Part shown: piece by piece, positions 1 to 5,120 of the stretch | How the letters are laid out: each line of letters starts with the position of its first letter | How positions within the stretch are numbered: the stretch's first letter is position 1 | Origin: Chloroflexota bacterium | GTDB taxonomy: Bacteria; Chloroflexota; Anaerolineae; 4572-78; J111 | Length of the DNA: 5,927 nucleotides | Direction of reading: 5' to 3' | Assembly (NCBI GenBank): GCA_003695455.1 | Contig: RFJF01000111.1 | Span: forward strand, 1-5,927 | Made by a program: the position numbers and the translations under genes | Notes under the pieces: model-generated | What the model was told of the DNA's origin: nothing | What the model saw: the letters and a program-made list of their open reading frames with translations, nothing else | Databases searched by the model: none

Positions 1-316
1 ATCCGGTTGCGCCGGCCTTCACGGCCTCAATGGCGTAACGGTCGGCAGCCTGCCGGGAAATTGCCAGCACCCGGATGTTCTGATTTTGCAGAACCACGGC
101 TTTGATAGTTTTTATACTGTCCAGGCCCAGCACCGGCAAATGCAAATCAATCACTGCCACATCGGGCAGAGTTTCGCGGCACTGGTGCAACACGCCATGC
201 CCGTCTCTGGCCACAGCTGCCACACAAATCCCTGCTTGCCGGTTGAGAAAATCAGACAGGCGTCCGGCAAATTCTAAATTGTGATCCGCAACTAATACTC
301 TAATTGTTTGACTCAT
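1..316 (-). CDS. Response regulator receiver-domain protein, C-terminus cut by window edge
   Basis: The minus strand is open from an ATG at 316 to the left edge and gives 105 residues starting MSQTIRVLVADHNLEFAGRL. It reads as a CheY-like receiver domain. The phosphoacceptor is Asp57 in VIDLHLPV, the beta-4 Ser is Ser87 in LAISR, and the usual alpha-4/beta-5 run EAVKAGATG lies at the edge. The conserved Lys and any output domain are outside the window. The acidic pair near the N-terminus is Asp11-His12 rather than Asp-Asp, so Mg2+ binding may be weakened. The closest subtype by eye is NarL/LuxR, but the output domain is not visible. The gene follows the NarL-type regulator on the same strand after a 259-bp gap that has its own promoter candidate, so it may be separately transcribed. 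Only a weak purine-rich ribosome site (GGAAAG) precedes the start. That this is a receiver domain is near certain; its output is unknown. Confidence 0.88.
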   Translation of the reverse strand, partial: MSQTIRVLVADHNLEFAGRLSDFLNRQAGICVAAVARDGHGVLHQCRETLPDVAVIDLHLPVLGLDSIKTIKAVVLQNQNIRVLAISRQAADRYAIEAVKAGATG

Positions 317-342
317 GGCTGGCCCACTTTCCGGAAAAAGAG

Positions 343-361
343 GGATTTTTGATGGATTTTT
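343..361. repeat. Tandem 8-bp direct repeat GGATTTTT
   Basis: GGATTTTT occurs at 343-350 and again at 354-361, separated by GAT, giving an 11-bp period. On the minus strand it reads AAAAATCC twice and lies in the presumed 5' leader of the receiver gene, about 30-45 bases before its ATG. It could be chance in an AT-rich leader or a protein or RNA-binding element. Confidence 0.4.
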
Positions 362-364
362 GGC

Positions 365-400
365 CGGCAACTAAAAGACAGCAGCGGTGTCCGGTTGCCG
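365..400 (-). promoter_or_regulatory. 7-bp inverted repeat in presumed leader of the receiver gene
   Basis: The arms CGGCAAC (365-371) and GTTGCCG (394-400) are perfectly complementary and separated by 22 bases. On the minus strand the upstream arm begins about 2 bases after the predicted transcription start, so the transcript would begin with a stem-loop. No T-run follows it, so it does not look like a terminator. It might stabilise the 5' end or regulate translation; this is inference. Confidence 0.35.
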
Positions 401-408
401 TACTATAA

Positions 409-437
409 ATTATAAGCAACAAGCAACCGATTTTTAA
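409..437 (-). promoter_or_regulatory. Sigma70-type promoter candidate for the receiver gene
   Basis: On the minus strand a perfect -10 box TATAAT (409-414) has TTAAAA (432-437, four of six matches to TTGACA) 17 bp upstream. Transcription would start near 402, giving a leader of about 86 bases before the ATG at 316. The weak -35 box suits an activated promoter, and a copy of the CAAA(A/G)GTAC element sits 4 bp upstream of it, centred near -44. Confidence 0.5.
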
Positions 438-441
438 GGGG

Positions 442-506
442 CAAAGGTACCAGCCAATGAGTCCTAAAATACGCACAAAAGTACATTTGAGCCTGCCCAA
501 AAGTAC
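442..506. repeat. Iterated CAAA(A/G)GTAC element, candidate operator
   Basis: Three copies of a 9-bp element lie in the same orientation on the plus strand: CAAAGGTAC (442-450), CAAAAGTAC (476-484) and CAAAAGTAC (498-506). Centre-to-centre distances are 34 and 22 bp. The middle copy is half of a near-perfect 14-bp palindrome, CAAAAGTACATTTG (476-489), with arms matching at all but the fifth base pair. All lie upstream of the promoter candidate at 409-437. The pattern is that expected of a dimeric transcription factor with flanking half-sites; the NarL-type regulator upstream is an obvious but unproven candidate. Confidence 0.5.
477..506 (-). terminator. Weak hairpin plus T-run after the NarL-type gene
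   Basis: On the minus strand GTACTTTTG and CAAATGTAC form a 9-bp stem with one mismatch and an 8-base loop, immediately followed by TTTT. It lies about 70 bases beyond the stop of the NarL-type regulator. The stem is AT-rich and the T-run short, so it would be a poor intrinsic terminator. The same bases form the operator-like element, which may be the real explanation. Confidence 0.25.
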
Positions 507-575
507 CTTAAATCAGCGATACAAATAAGACATGAGAACTATTGACCCCATATTCTGTTGTTCAAATGCCAAATC

Positions 576-1235
576 TCATGGGCTGTTCACCAGCCCGTCT
601 TTCATGGCTTTTATTGCAGCTTCTGTGCGGTTGTTTACCTGCAATTTTTGAAAGATAATTGACAGGTAATTCTTGATGGTCCGCTCAGACAAATTGAGTT
701 TGGCGGCAATTTCTTTATTGCTGGCTCCGTTAGCCACCAGCGTTAAAATTGTGCGTTCCTGGTCGGTGAGGGTTTGGATTTTGGGCGGCTTGTTCTCCTG
801 CGCGGCAGCCAGCCGCCGAAACTCGTTGAGCAACCGGGCCGTCATATCCGCATCAATCACGGCCTGCCCGCTGTGCACGGTTCTGATAACCTGAAGCAAC
901 TTTTTAGAGCGTGTATCTTTGAGCAGATACGCTTTTGCCCCGGCTTTCAGCGCTTCGAACACGTATTCATCCTGCGGATACATGGTCAGAATCACAATCC
1001 CCACCGAATCATTGTTGCGAAGAATGGTGCGGGTGGCTTCTACGCCATCAATGACCGGCATGTTGATGTCCATTAGCACCACCGACGGATTGAGCTGCTC
1101 AGCCAGTTGGGTGGCTTGCAACCCATCTTCGGCTTCGCCCACAATTTCAATATCATCCTGGTCTTCAAGCAAAGACCGAATCCCTTCGCGAAACAGCGCG
1201 TGATCATCGGCCAGTAAAATTCTAATGTGGCTCAT
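576..1235 (-). CDS. NarL/LuxR-family response regulator
   Basis: This 219-residue two-component regulator has an N-terminal receiver and a C-terminal LuxR-type helix-turn-helix, the normal length for the family. Numbering here includes two extra residues from a possible TTG start at 1241. The acidic pair is Asp12-Asp13 in LLADDH, the phosphoacceptor Asp58 in VLMDINMP, the conserved Thr86 in ILTMY and Lys108 in YLLKD. The DNA-binding part spans about 157-215: LTDQERTILTLVANGASNKE, then the recognition helix region LSERTIKNYLSIIFQKLQV, and an NRTEAAIKA end. I prefer ATG 1235 because GGAA lies 6 bases before it, whereas the same GGAA would abut the TTG. The gene starts 30 bp after the kinase stop, so the two are almost surely co-transcribed and this is the kinase's cognate partner. 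All phosphorylation residues are intact. Its regulon cannot be read from sequence; the repeated element at 442-506 is one possible target. Confidence 0.95.
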   Translation of the reverse strand: MSHIRILLADDHALFREGIRSLLEDQDDIEIVGEAEDGLQATQLAEQLNPSVVLMDINMPVIDGVEATRTILRNNDSVGIVILTMYPQDEYVFEALKAGAKAYLLKDTRSKKLLQVIRTVHSGQAVIDADMTARLLNEFRRLAAAQENKPPKIQTLTDQERTILTLVANGASNKEIAAKLNLSERTIKNYLSIIFQKLQVNNRTEAAIKAMKDGLVNSP

Positions 1236-1265
1236 AATCAATTCCAGACAGGTTTTCCACCTATT

Positions 1266-3908
1266 TTATCCCATTTGAGCGGCAATTTCCACTGCCTGTA
1301 GCGGGAGTTCTGCCCGAATGGTTGTACCCCGGCCGGGGGCGCTATCCACCAAAAAGGTACCGCCCACGCTTTCGGCGCGTTCCCGCATGGATATCAGGCC
1401 CAGCCCGTGCCCTTTTCTTTTGGCCGGGTCCGGCACGTTAGCCGGATTAAACCCCTGGCCGTCGTCCTGAATTTTCAACTCAATCCACTGTTTTGAGTTG
1501 ACCGATAAATCAACCGAAACCCGGCTGCAGCGGGCGTGCCGGCGAGCATTTGACAACGCCTCCTGCAAAATTCTGTAAATGCTGCTTTCAACTTCGGCGG
1601 GTACATCCGGCACGCTGCCCGTTACGTTGCAGGTGGTGTCAAGATTCCAGCGGCGGCCAAATTCGGTTACAAAATTCTCCAGCACCTCAAACAAAGATTT
1701 CCCTTCGAGGGCAATGGGACGCAGGTCAAATATGTTGCGCCGCAACTCGGCAATGTTCTGTTGCAGCAAATTGCCAATCAATTCAAGCTGCTGCTCTATT
1801 GGGCTGCCTTCTTCAACCATATTTAAACCGCGGTCCACCTGAATGAGCAGGTAGGCCAGATTTTGGGCCACACCGTCGTGCATATCACGGGCCAGCCGGG
1901 TTCGCTCGTCTACAATTGCCATTTCTTTGGTTTTGCGGAGCAGCCGGGCATATTCAATGGCGCTGGCTACCTGAAACGCCACCGATTCCAGCGTTTCCAG
2001 GTCATCTTCGTCAAAACTGTTGGAACGGTTGCTGTTGACCAGAATGACGCCAATCGGCTTGCCGGCAGTAATCAACGGCGCCACCATCAGGGCGTTGTGC
2101 CGCCCGGCAGGCTGGGCCGGCGAGGTGTGAAAAATGGTTGCCGGGTCAATGTTGTTGAGAATTTTGGCTTTGGCATGCCGGATGATACGGCCAATCTCTG
2201 ATTGATAATCAAGCGAATAGACGCCCTCGGCAAAACTTTGGCTTGCCAAAGATGCGGGATGCGGGGTGGGGTGGTAAATCATTTGTATGTGCAGACTGGC
2301 GCCGCGCACCAGCCCGGCAGCAATATTCAGGTTGTCTCCGGTAGAACCGGCAAATATACGATGGATTGCCTGCCCCACTACAGCCAACAGCTCGTCAACA
2401 TTTACGCGCCGGCTGATAACCTGGCTGATTTGCCGGATGGCCTGCAGCCGCTGCGTCCGGGCCGCCACAGTCTTTTCCAGCCGCGCCGAGTAGGTGTCAA
2501 CATCCTGATACAGCCGCGCGTTTTCAATAACGGTAGCCGCCTGCGTAGCCACACTGCTCATTGTCCACAAATCATGGTCGTTAAAGCCGTTGGGCCGCAG
2601 ACAATCTACATTTATAACGGCCTCAATATGGCCGTCTAAAAACACCGGCACCACCATCACCGATTTTACCGGCAGGCCCGGCAGGCACTGGTTGGGTTGG
2701 TCAACATGGTTGATGAGGAGTGGGCGGCCGCTCTGCACGGCCCGCCCGATAAATCCTTTGGTACGGCTGGCCCGGTAGTTTCCAATTTCAAGCGATTGGG
2801 CAAAGCTGTGGTCGGCGTAGTGGCAGGCCCGCAAAATCAGGCCGGCCCGATTGGGCAACATTTCCAGCGCCGCCACCCGATCGTACCCCAGCCGTTCTAC
2901 AATGGCGCGGGCCAGGGTTTGGTACAGTTGGCCGATGTCCAGAATTGTGGTGATTTCGCGGTTGAGTTCGTTAATGAGTTTCAGGCGGGTGGCCTGATTT
3001 TCCCACTCCTGAAAGAGTTGCGCGTTTTCAACGGCAATGGCAATTTGATAGGCCAGCGTGAACACGTACCGTGCATCGGCGTTGGTGAATGCTGCCGGCT
3101 CATTTTTATCGAGCGTGAGCACGCCCACCACCCGGTCCTTGAAAATCAGCGGCACACCCAGCCACGCCCGGATGCGGCTCAACTCGGGCCGAGGCTCCCA
3201 GTAATCGCTCTGGGTGACATCGTTGATGATGAGCGGCAGTTTGTTGGTCACCACCCGCCACGCCGAGTTGCGGTCGCTTTTGTGGTACACGTTCAACCCG
3301 CGCTTGTACTCCGAAAATCCGCGCGAGGCCGCCGCCTCAAGCAAATTGCCTTTGAGCAAAAACAGCGTGGCGCTGTCAAAATCAATATTCTTCTGGATTT
3401 GCCGCAAAATTTCGTCGGTCAGGTGGTCCAAATCAAGGCTGGTGCCAATGAGCGCGCTTACGGCGTTAAGCGAGGCCAGCCGTTGGTTGGCCTGATTCAG
3501 CGCCAGAATCTGGTTTTCAAACTGTTCAACATTACGCGGGCCGGGTGTATCGGGAGCCGGCAGCAAGCGTTGCAGGGTATCCTGCAGTTGGGCCGGGTTG
3601 ACGGGTTTGGTCAGGTAGGCATCGGCGCTGGCTACTGAATCCATCCCAATGGTTTGGCGTGGAAGCTGGGCAACAAAAACTAAAATTGGCACGTGGGGCA
3701 TAAACATTTTGAGCCGCAGAGTTAGCTCAGACAAATCCAGGTCGGCCAGGTCAGAGTCAATCAACACCACGTCGGGCTGAATCATGGCACAATACTGAAT
3801 GGCCGCTGAACCATCGGCCACGGCAACCAGGTTGTACTTTTGGCCCAACGCAGCCCGCACCCCCTGTTCAACGTTGTCAGTTAATGCTATACTCAAAATA
3901 GTGGTCAT
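1266..3908 (-). CDS. Soluble REC-GAF(x3) sensor histidine kinase, NarL-partner (HisKA_3) type
   Basis: This is an 880-residue protein without membrane segments. Residues 1-118 form a receiver domain with Asp51 (VVLIDSD) and Lys101 (YLTKP). Three GAF domains follow at roughly 158-300, 324-466 and 505-655; each of the first two ends in a VEN/IENA(Q/R)L helix and they are joined by coiled-coil-like linkers. The HisKA_3 dimerisation box has the phospho-acceptor His677 in LARDMHDGVAQNL. The HATPase domain has the N box at Asn787 (QEALSNARRHA), the G1 box DDGQGF (815-820) and the G2 box GHGLGL (833-838), so the kinase should be active. The receiver looks eroded: only one acidic residue (Asp11) replaces the usual pair, and the beta-4 Thr/Ser position is Val79 (VFVAQ). 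The GAF domains probably bind a small molecule, haem or another cofactor; the ligand cannot be told. The gene is first in an operon with the NarL-type regulator. Start ATG 3908 is supported by the receiver beginning at once, though the ribosome site is weak. Confidence 0.95.
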   Translation of the reverse strand: MTTILSIALTDNVEQGVRAALGQKYNLVAVADGSAAIQYCAMIQPDVVLIDSDLADLDLSELTLRLKMFMPHVPILVFVAQLPRQTIGMDSVASADAYLTKPVNPAQLQDTLQRLLPAPDTPGPRNVEQFENQILALNQANQRLASLNAVSALIGTSLDLDHLTDEILRQIQKNIDFDSATLFLLKGNLLEAAASRGFSEYKRGLNVYHKSDRNSAWRVVTNKLPLIINDVTQSDYWEPRPELSRIRAWLGVPLIFKDRVVGVLTLDKNEPAAFTNADARYVFTLAYQIAIAVENAQLFQEWENQATRLKLINELNREITTILDIGQLYQTLARAIVERLGYDRVAALEMLPNRAGLILRACHYADHSFAQSLEIGNYRASRTKGFIGRAVQSGRPLLINHVDQPNQCLPGLPVKSVMVVPVFLDGHIEAVINVDCLRPNGFNDHDLWTMSSVATQAATVIENARLYQDVDTYSARLEKTVAARTQRLQAIRQISQVISRRVNVDELLAVVGQAIHRIFAGSTGDNLNIAAGLVRGASLHIQMIYHPTPHPASLASQSFAEGVYSLDYQSEIGRIIRHAKAKILNNIDPATIFHTSPAQPAGRHNALMVAPLITAGKPIGVILVNSNRSNSFDEDDLETLESVAFQVASAIEYARLLRKTKEMAIVDERTRLARDMHDGVAQNLAYLLIQVDRGLNMVEEGSPIEQQLELIGNLLQQNIAELRRNIFDLRPIALEGKSLFEVLENFVTEFGRRWNLDTTCNVTGSVPDVPAEVESSIYRILQEALSNARRHARCSRVSVDLSVNSKQWIELKIQDDGQGFNPANVPDPAKRKGHGLGLISMRERAESVGGTFLVDSAPGRGTTIRAELPLQAVEIAAQMG

Positions 3909-3943
3909 TGGTTCAACCGCGCCCTTTTAACACGTACCCTTCA

Positions 3944-3972
3944 ATAATACCCGGCAAATCCATTTCAATCAA
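3944..3972 (-). promoter_or_regulatory. Sigma70-type promoter candidate for the kinase-regulator operon
   Basis: On the minus strand TTGATT (3967-3972, four of six to TTGACA) and TATTAT (3944-3949, five of six to TATAAT) are exactly 17 bp apart. Transcription would start near 3937, leaving a short leader of about 29 bases before the kinase ATG at 3908. Spacing, position and orientation all fit; no experimental support is available. Confidence 0.55.
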
Positions 3973-4099
3973 GCCTAACTTTTATGCTATGCCTAAATTT
4001 AATAGCCTCTCCTGCCGAAAATGAAACAACGTTTGGTCTACACGTTTCCGGGGTTACCCCACCGCCCGAACCCGGCCCGGCCCCGGTAATTGCTGCTGC

Positions 4100-4109
4100 T
4101 GCACGTGCA
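4100..4109. promoter_or_regulatory. Perfect 10-bp palindrome TGCACGTGCA
   Basis: TGCACGTGCA is a perfect palindrome 18 bp before the ATG of the PAS-sensor fragment, overlapping the end of a (TGC)4 run. Its place just before the ribosome site would fit a repressor operator, but a single 10-bp palindrome is weak evidence. Confidence 0.25.
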
Positions 4110-4127
4110 ATTGGAGAATTCTACTGA

Positions 4128-4640
4128 ATGAATATTCAACAGAGATTAACATTTGTGGTTGGGTTTTCCCTGTTGACCGTGATAATTGTTGCTGTTGTGG
4201 ATTACGTGGTGTGGCCGCTGACCGGGTATCGCTGGCCGTTTCTGGTGGTGGGGCTGCCGGCCGCGGGTTTGCTATTGGCGCGATTCCTGCCCGGCGTTGC
4301 GGCACAGAACCAACCGGCCCCGGTATTCGAGCCGCAAGCCCCCGCGCCGGCCGAATTCCCGCCCTCCGGCCCGCCGGCATCCGTTGCGCCGGCCAAATCA
4401 CCGGTGCGTATCGGGGCTGCCCCTGCGCACTCCAGTGAGCCAGATGCAAAATGTCCGGGTACAGACATTTTGTACCAGCAATTGGTTATGCGTTCTCCGG
4501 CGGGAATTGCGCTGCTGGACCGGGCCGGAACGCTGAAGTTTGTTAATTCGGCCGGGGCCAAACTGCTGGGGGCCGAACCCGGAAAACAAACCACGTCGCC
4601 ATCGCTGACAACGACTACGTGGCCGCGTCCGGGGTGCTGA
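4128..4640 (+). pseudogene. Truncated membrane-anchored PAS-domain sensor (N-terminal fragment)
   Basis: The frame from ATG 4128 gives 170 residues, but only about the first 153 look native. Residues 8-29 and 35-53 are hydrophobic and form two likely membrane segments with a very short loop between. Residues 57-110 are a Pro/Ala-rich linker. A PAS domain begins near 115 with LYQQLVMRSPAGIALLDRAG and continues as TLKFVNSAGAKLLGAEPGK, where a PAS domain would normally run on for another 60 or so residues. Instead the frame reads a Thr/Pro-rich nonsense tail to a stop at 4640, because from about 4590 the DNA encodes a different protein in another frame. The intact gene was probably a histidine kinase or other PAS-containing signalling protein, but the output is lost. 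It is divergent from the hybrid kinase gene. It may be a real broken gene or an assembly join. Confidence 0.75.
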
Positions 4641-4975
4641 CATTTGCGCCGGGTGTCACCACCCAGGCCATCACGGTGACGGTCAACGGTGATGTCAACC
4701 CGGAACCTACCGAAACCTTCCGGGTGTTCCTCTCGTCGCCCACCAACGCCGCCATTGTCGACGGCGAGGGAATCGGCACTATTTTGCAGGATGTGGGCGG
4801 CCTGGCCGTGCCCGCCGGCGGCAACCGCATCTTCCTGCCGCTGGTGATGAAGGCCGGCGTGTCTCACCCGGCCGGCGCAAGCAGCCCGGCCCCGCCTGCG
4901 CCGCTGGTGACGGCCTCGGCGGTGAAACCGGAGCCGCATCGCCTCTACCTGCCGGTTATCCTGCGCCGCAAGTAA
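4598..4975 (+). pseudogene. C-terminal fragment of a secreted Calx-beta-domain protein
   Basis: In the frame ending at TAA 4975, readable homology starts near 4598 with AIADNDYVAASGVLTFAPG and continues through ITVTVNGD, NPEPTETFRVFLSSPTNA and GEGIGTILQD, the second half of a Calx-beta domain, a calcium-binding extracellular beta-sandwich. A tail of about 60 residues follows, rich in Pro and Ala, with two similar motifs: NRIFLPLVMK (4823-4852) and HRLYLPVILRRK at the very C-terminus (4937-4972). No plausible start exists: the frame is open only from 4547, and the first usable GTG (4619) lies inside the domain. The N-terminal part, including any signal peptide, is missing. The parent was presumably a large surface or secreted protein. 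Immediately upstream, in another frame, is the PAS-sensor fragment. Confidence 0.75.
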
Positions 4976-5103
4976 CGCGGGCCTGGTTCAATCCATCCCC
5001 AAACCAAAACGCTATATTTTTGCCGGTTGGGCCGGCTTGTGTGTGGGCGCGCAAATCCACGAGGAAAACGGGCGCAGGTGGCAGGGGTGTGTGGGTGGCG
5101 AAG
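4976..5103. other. Convergent intergenic region
   Basis: This gap lies between the Calx-beta fragment (plus) and the substrate-binding protein gene (minus). It contains GCCGG (5022-5026) and CCGGC (5032-5036), a 5-bp stem with a 5-base loop followed on the plus strand by a T/G-rich run. It could be a weak terminator for the plus-strand gene. The right half is G-rich (GTGTGTGGG type). I see no gene. Confidence 0.4.
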
Positions 5104-5120
5104 CCGTGAAAAAATCACGG
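5104..5120 (-). terminator. Hairpin overlapping the stop codon of the substrate-binding protein gene
   Basis: CCGTGA (5104-5109) and TCACGG (5115-5120) form a perfect 6-bp stem around a 5-base A (plus) or T (minus) loop. On the minus strand the stem contains the last Pro codon and the TGA stop (5115-5117). No T-run follows on either strand, so it is not a standard intrinsic terminator. It might protect the transcript end or be chance. Confidence 0.3.

Larger units (their letters stand above)
317..575. other. AT-rich intergenic region with regulatory signals
   Basis: This 259-bp gap between two same-strand response-regulator genes is visibly richer in A and T than its neighbours and has no convincing gene. 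It contains a promoter candidate on the minus strand, copies of a CAAA(A/G)GTAC element, a weak hairpin followed by four T on the minus strand, a 7-bp inverted repeat in the presumed leader, and a tandem GGATTTTT repeat. The only open frame, 300-500 on the minus strand (66 codons), overlaps the start of the receiver gene and looks like chance. Confidence 0.7.
3909..4127. other. Divergent intergenic region between kinase and PAS-sensor fragment
   Basis: This 219-bp region separates two divergent genes. The half next to the kinase is AT-rich and holds its promoter candidate. The half next to the PAS fragment is GC-rich, with C-runs (about 4057-4085), the dyad GGGGTTACCCC (4050-4060), a (TGC)4 run (4091-4102) and the 10-bp palindrome TGCACGTGCA (4100-4109). 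A ribosome-site-like GGAG (4113-4116) lies 11 bases before the ATG at 4128. I see no convincing plus-strand promoter and no gene. Confidence 0.6.

Noticed and set aside
300..500. Minus-strand open frame of 66 codons in the intergenic region
   Set aside because: It overlaps the start of the receiver gene in another frame, runs through the promoter and repeat elements, and shows no family resemblance. A short Cys/Leu-rich chance frame is more likely.
442..506. The repeats at 442-506 as a CRISPR array or plasmid iterons
   Set aside because: Units are only 9 bp with unequal spacing (34 and 22 bp), and there are only three. No replication or Cas gene is present; an operator fits better.
1235..1241. 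TTG at 1241 as the start of the NarL-type regulator
   Set aside because: The GGAA ribosome-site candidate directly abuts this TTG but is correctly spaced (6 bases) from ATG 1235, which also gives the usual family N-terminus.
2697..3638. Long plus-strand open frame (313 codons) antisense to the kinase
   Set aside because: It lies wholly inside the well-supported kinase gene on the other strand, shows no recognisable domain, and is the kind of shadow frame GC-rich coding DNA produces.
4091..4102. (TGC)4 microsatellite as a phase-variable tract
   Set aside because: Only four trinucleotide units outside a coding frame; too short to suggest slippage-driven switching.
4202..4939. Minus-strand open frame of 245 codons opposite the PAS and Calx-beta fragments
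   Set aside because: Its product is Arg/Gly/Ala-rich without motifs, while the plus strand has clear PAS and Calx-beta homology. It crosses the junction only because GC-rich DNA has few stops.
4619..4975. Calx-beta region as an independent small gene from GTG 4619
   Set aside because: The GTG falls inside the Calx-beta domain, homology extends upstream of it to about 4598, and there is no signal peptide, so it is a fragment rather than a complete gene.
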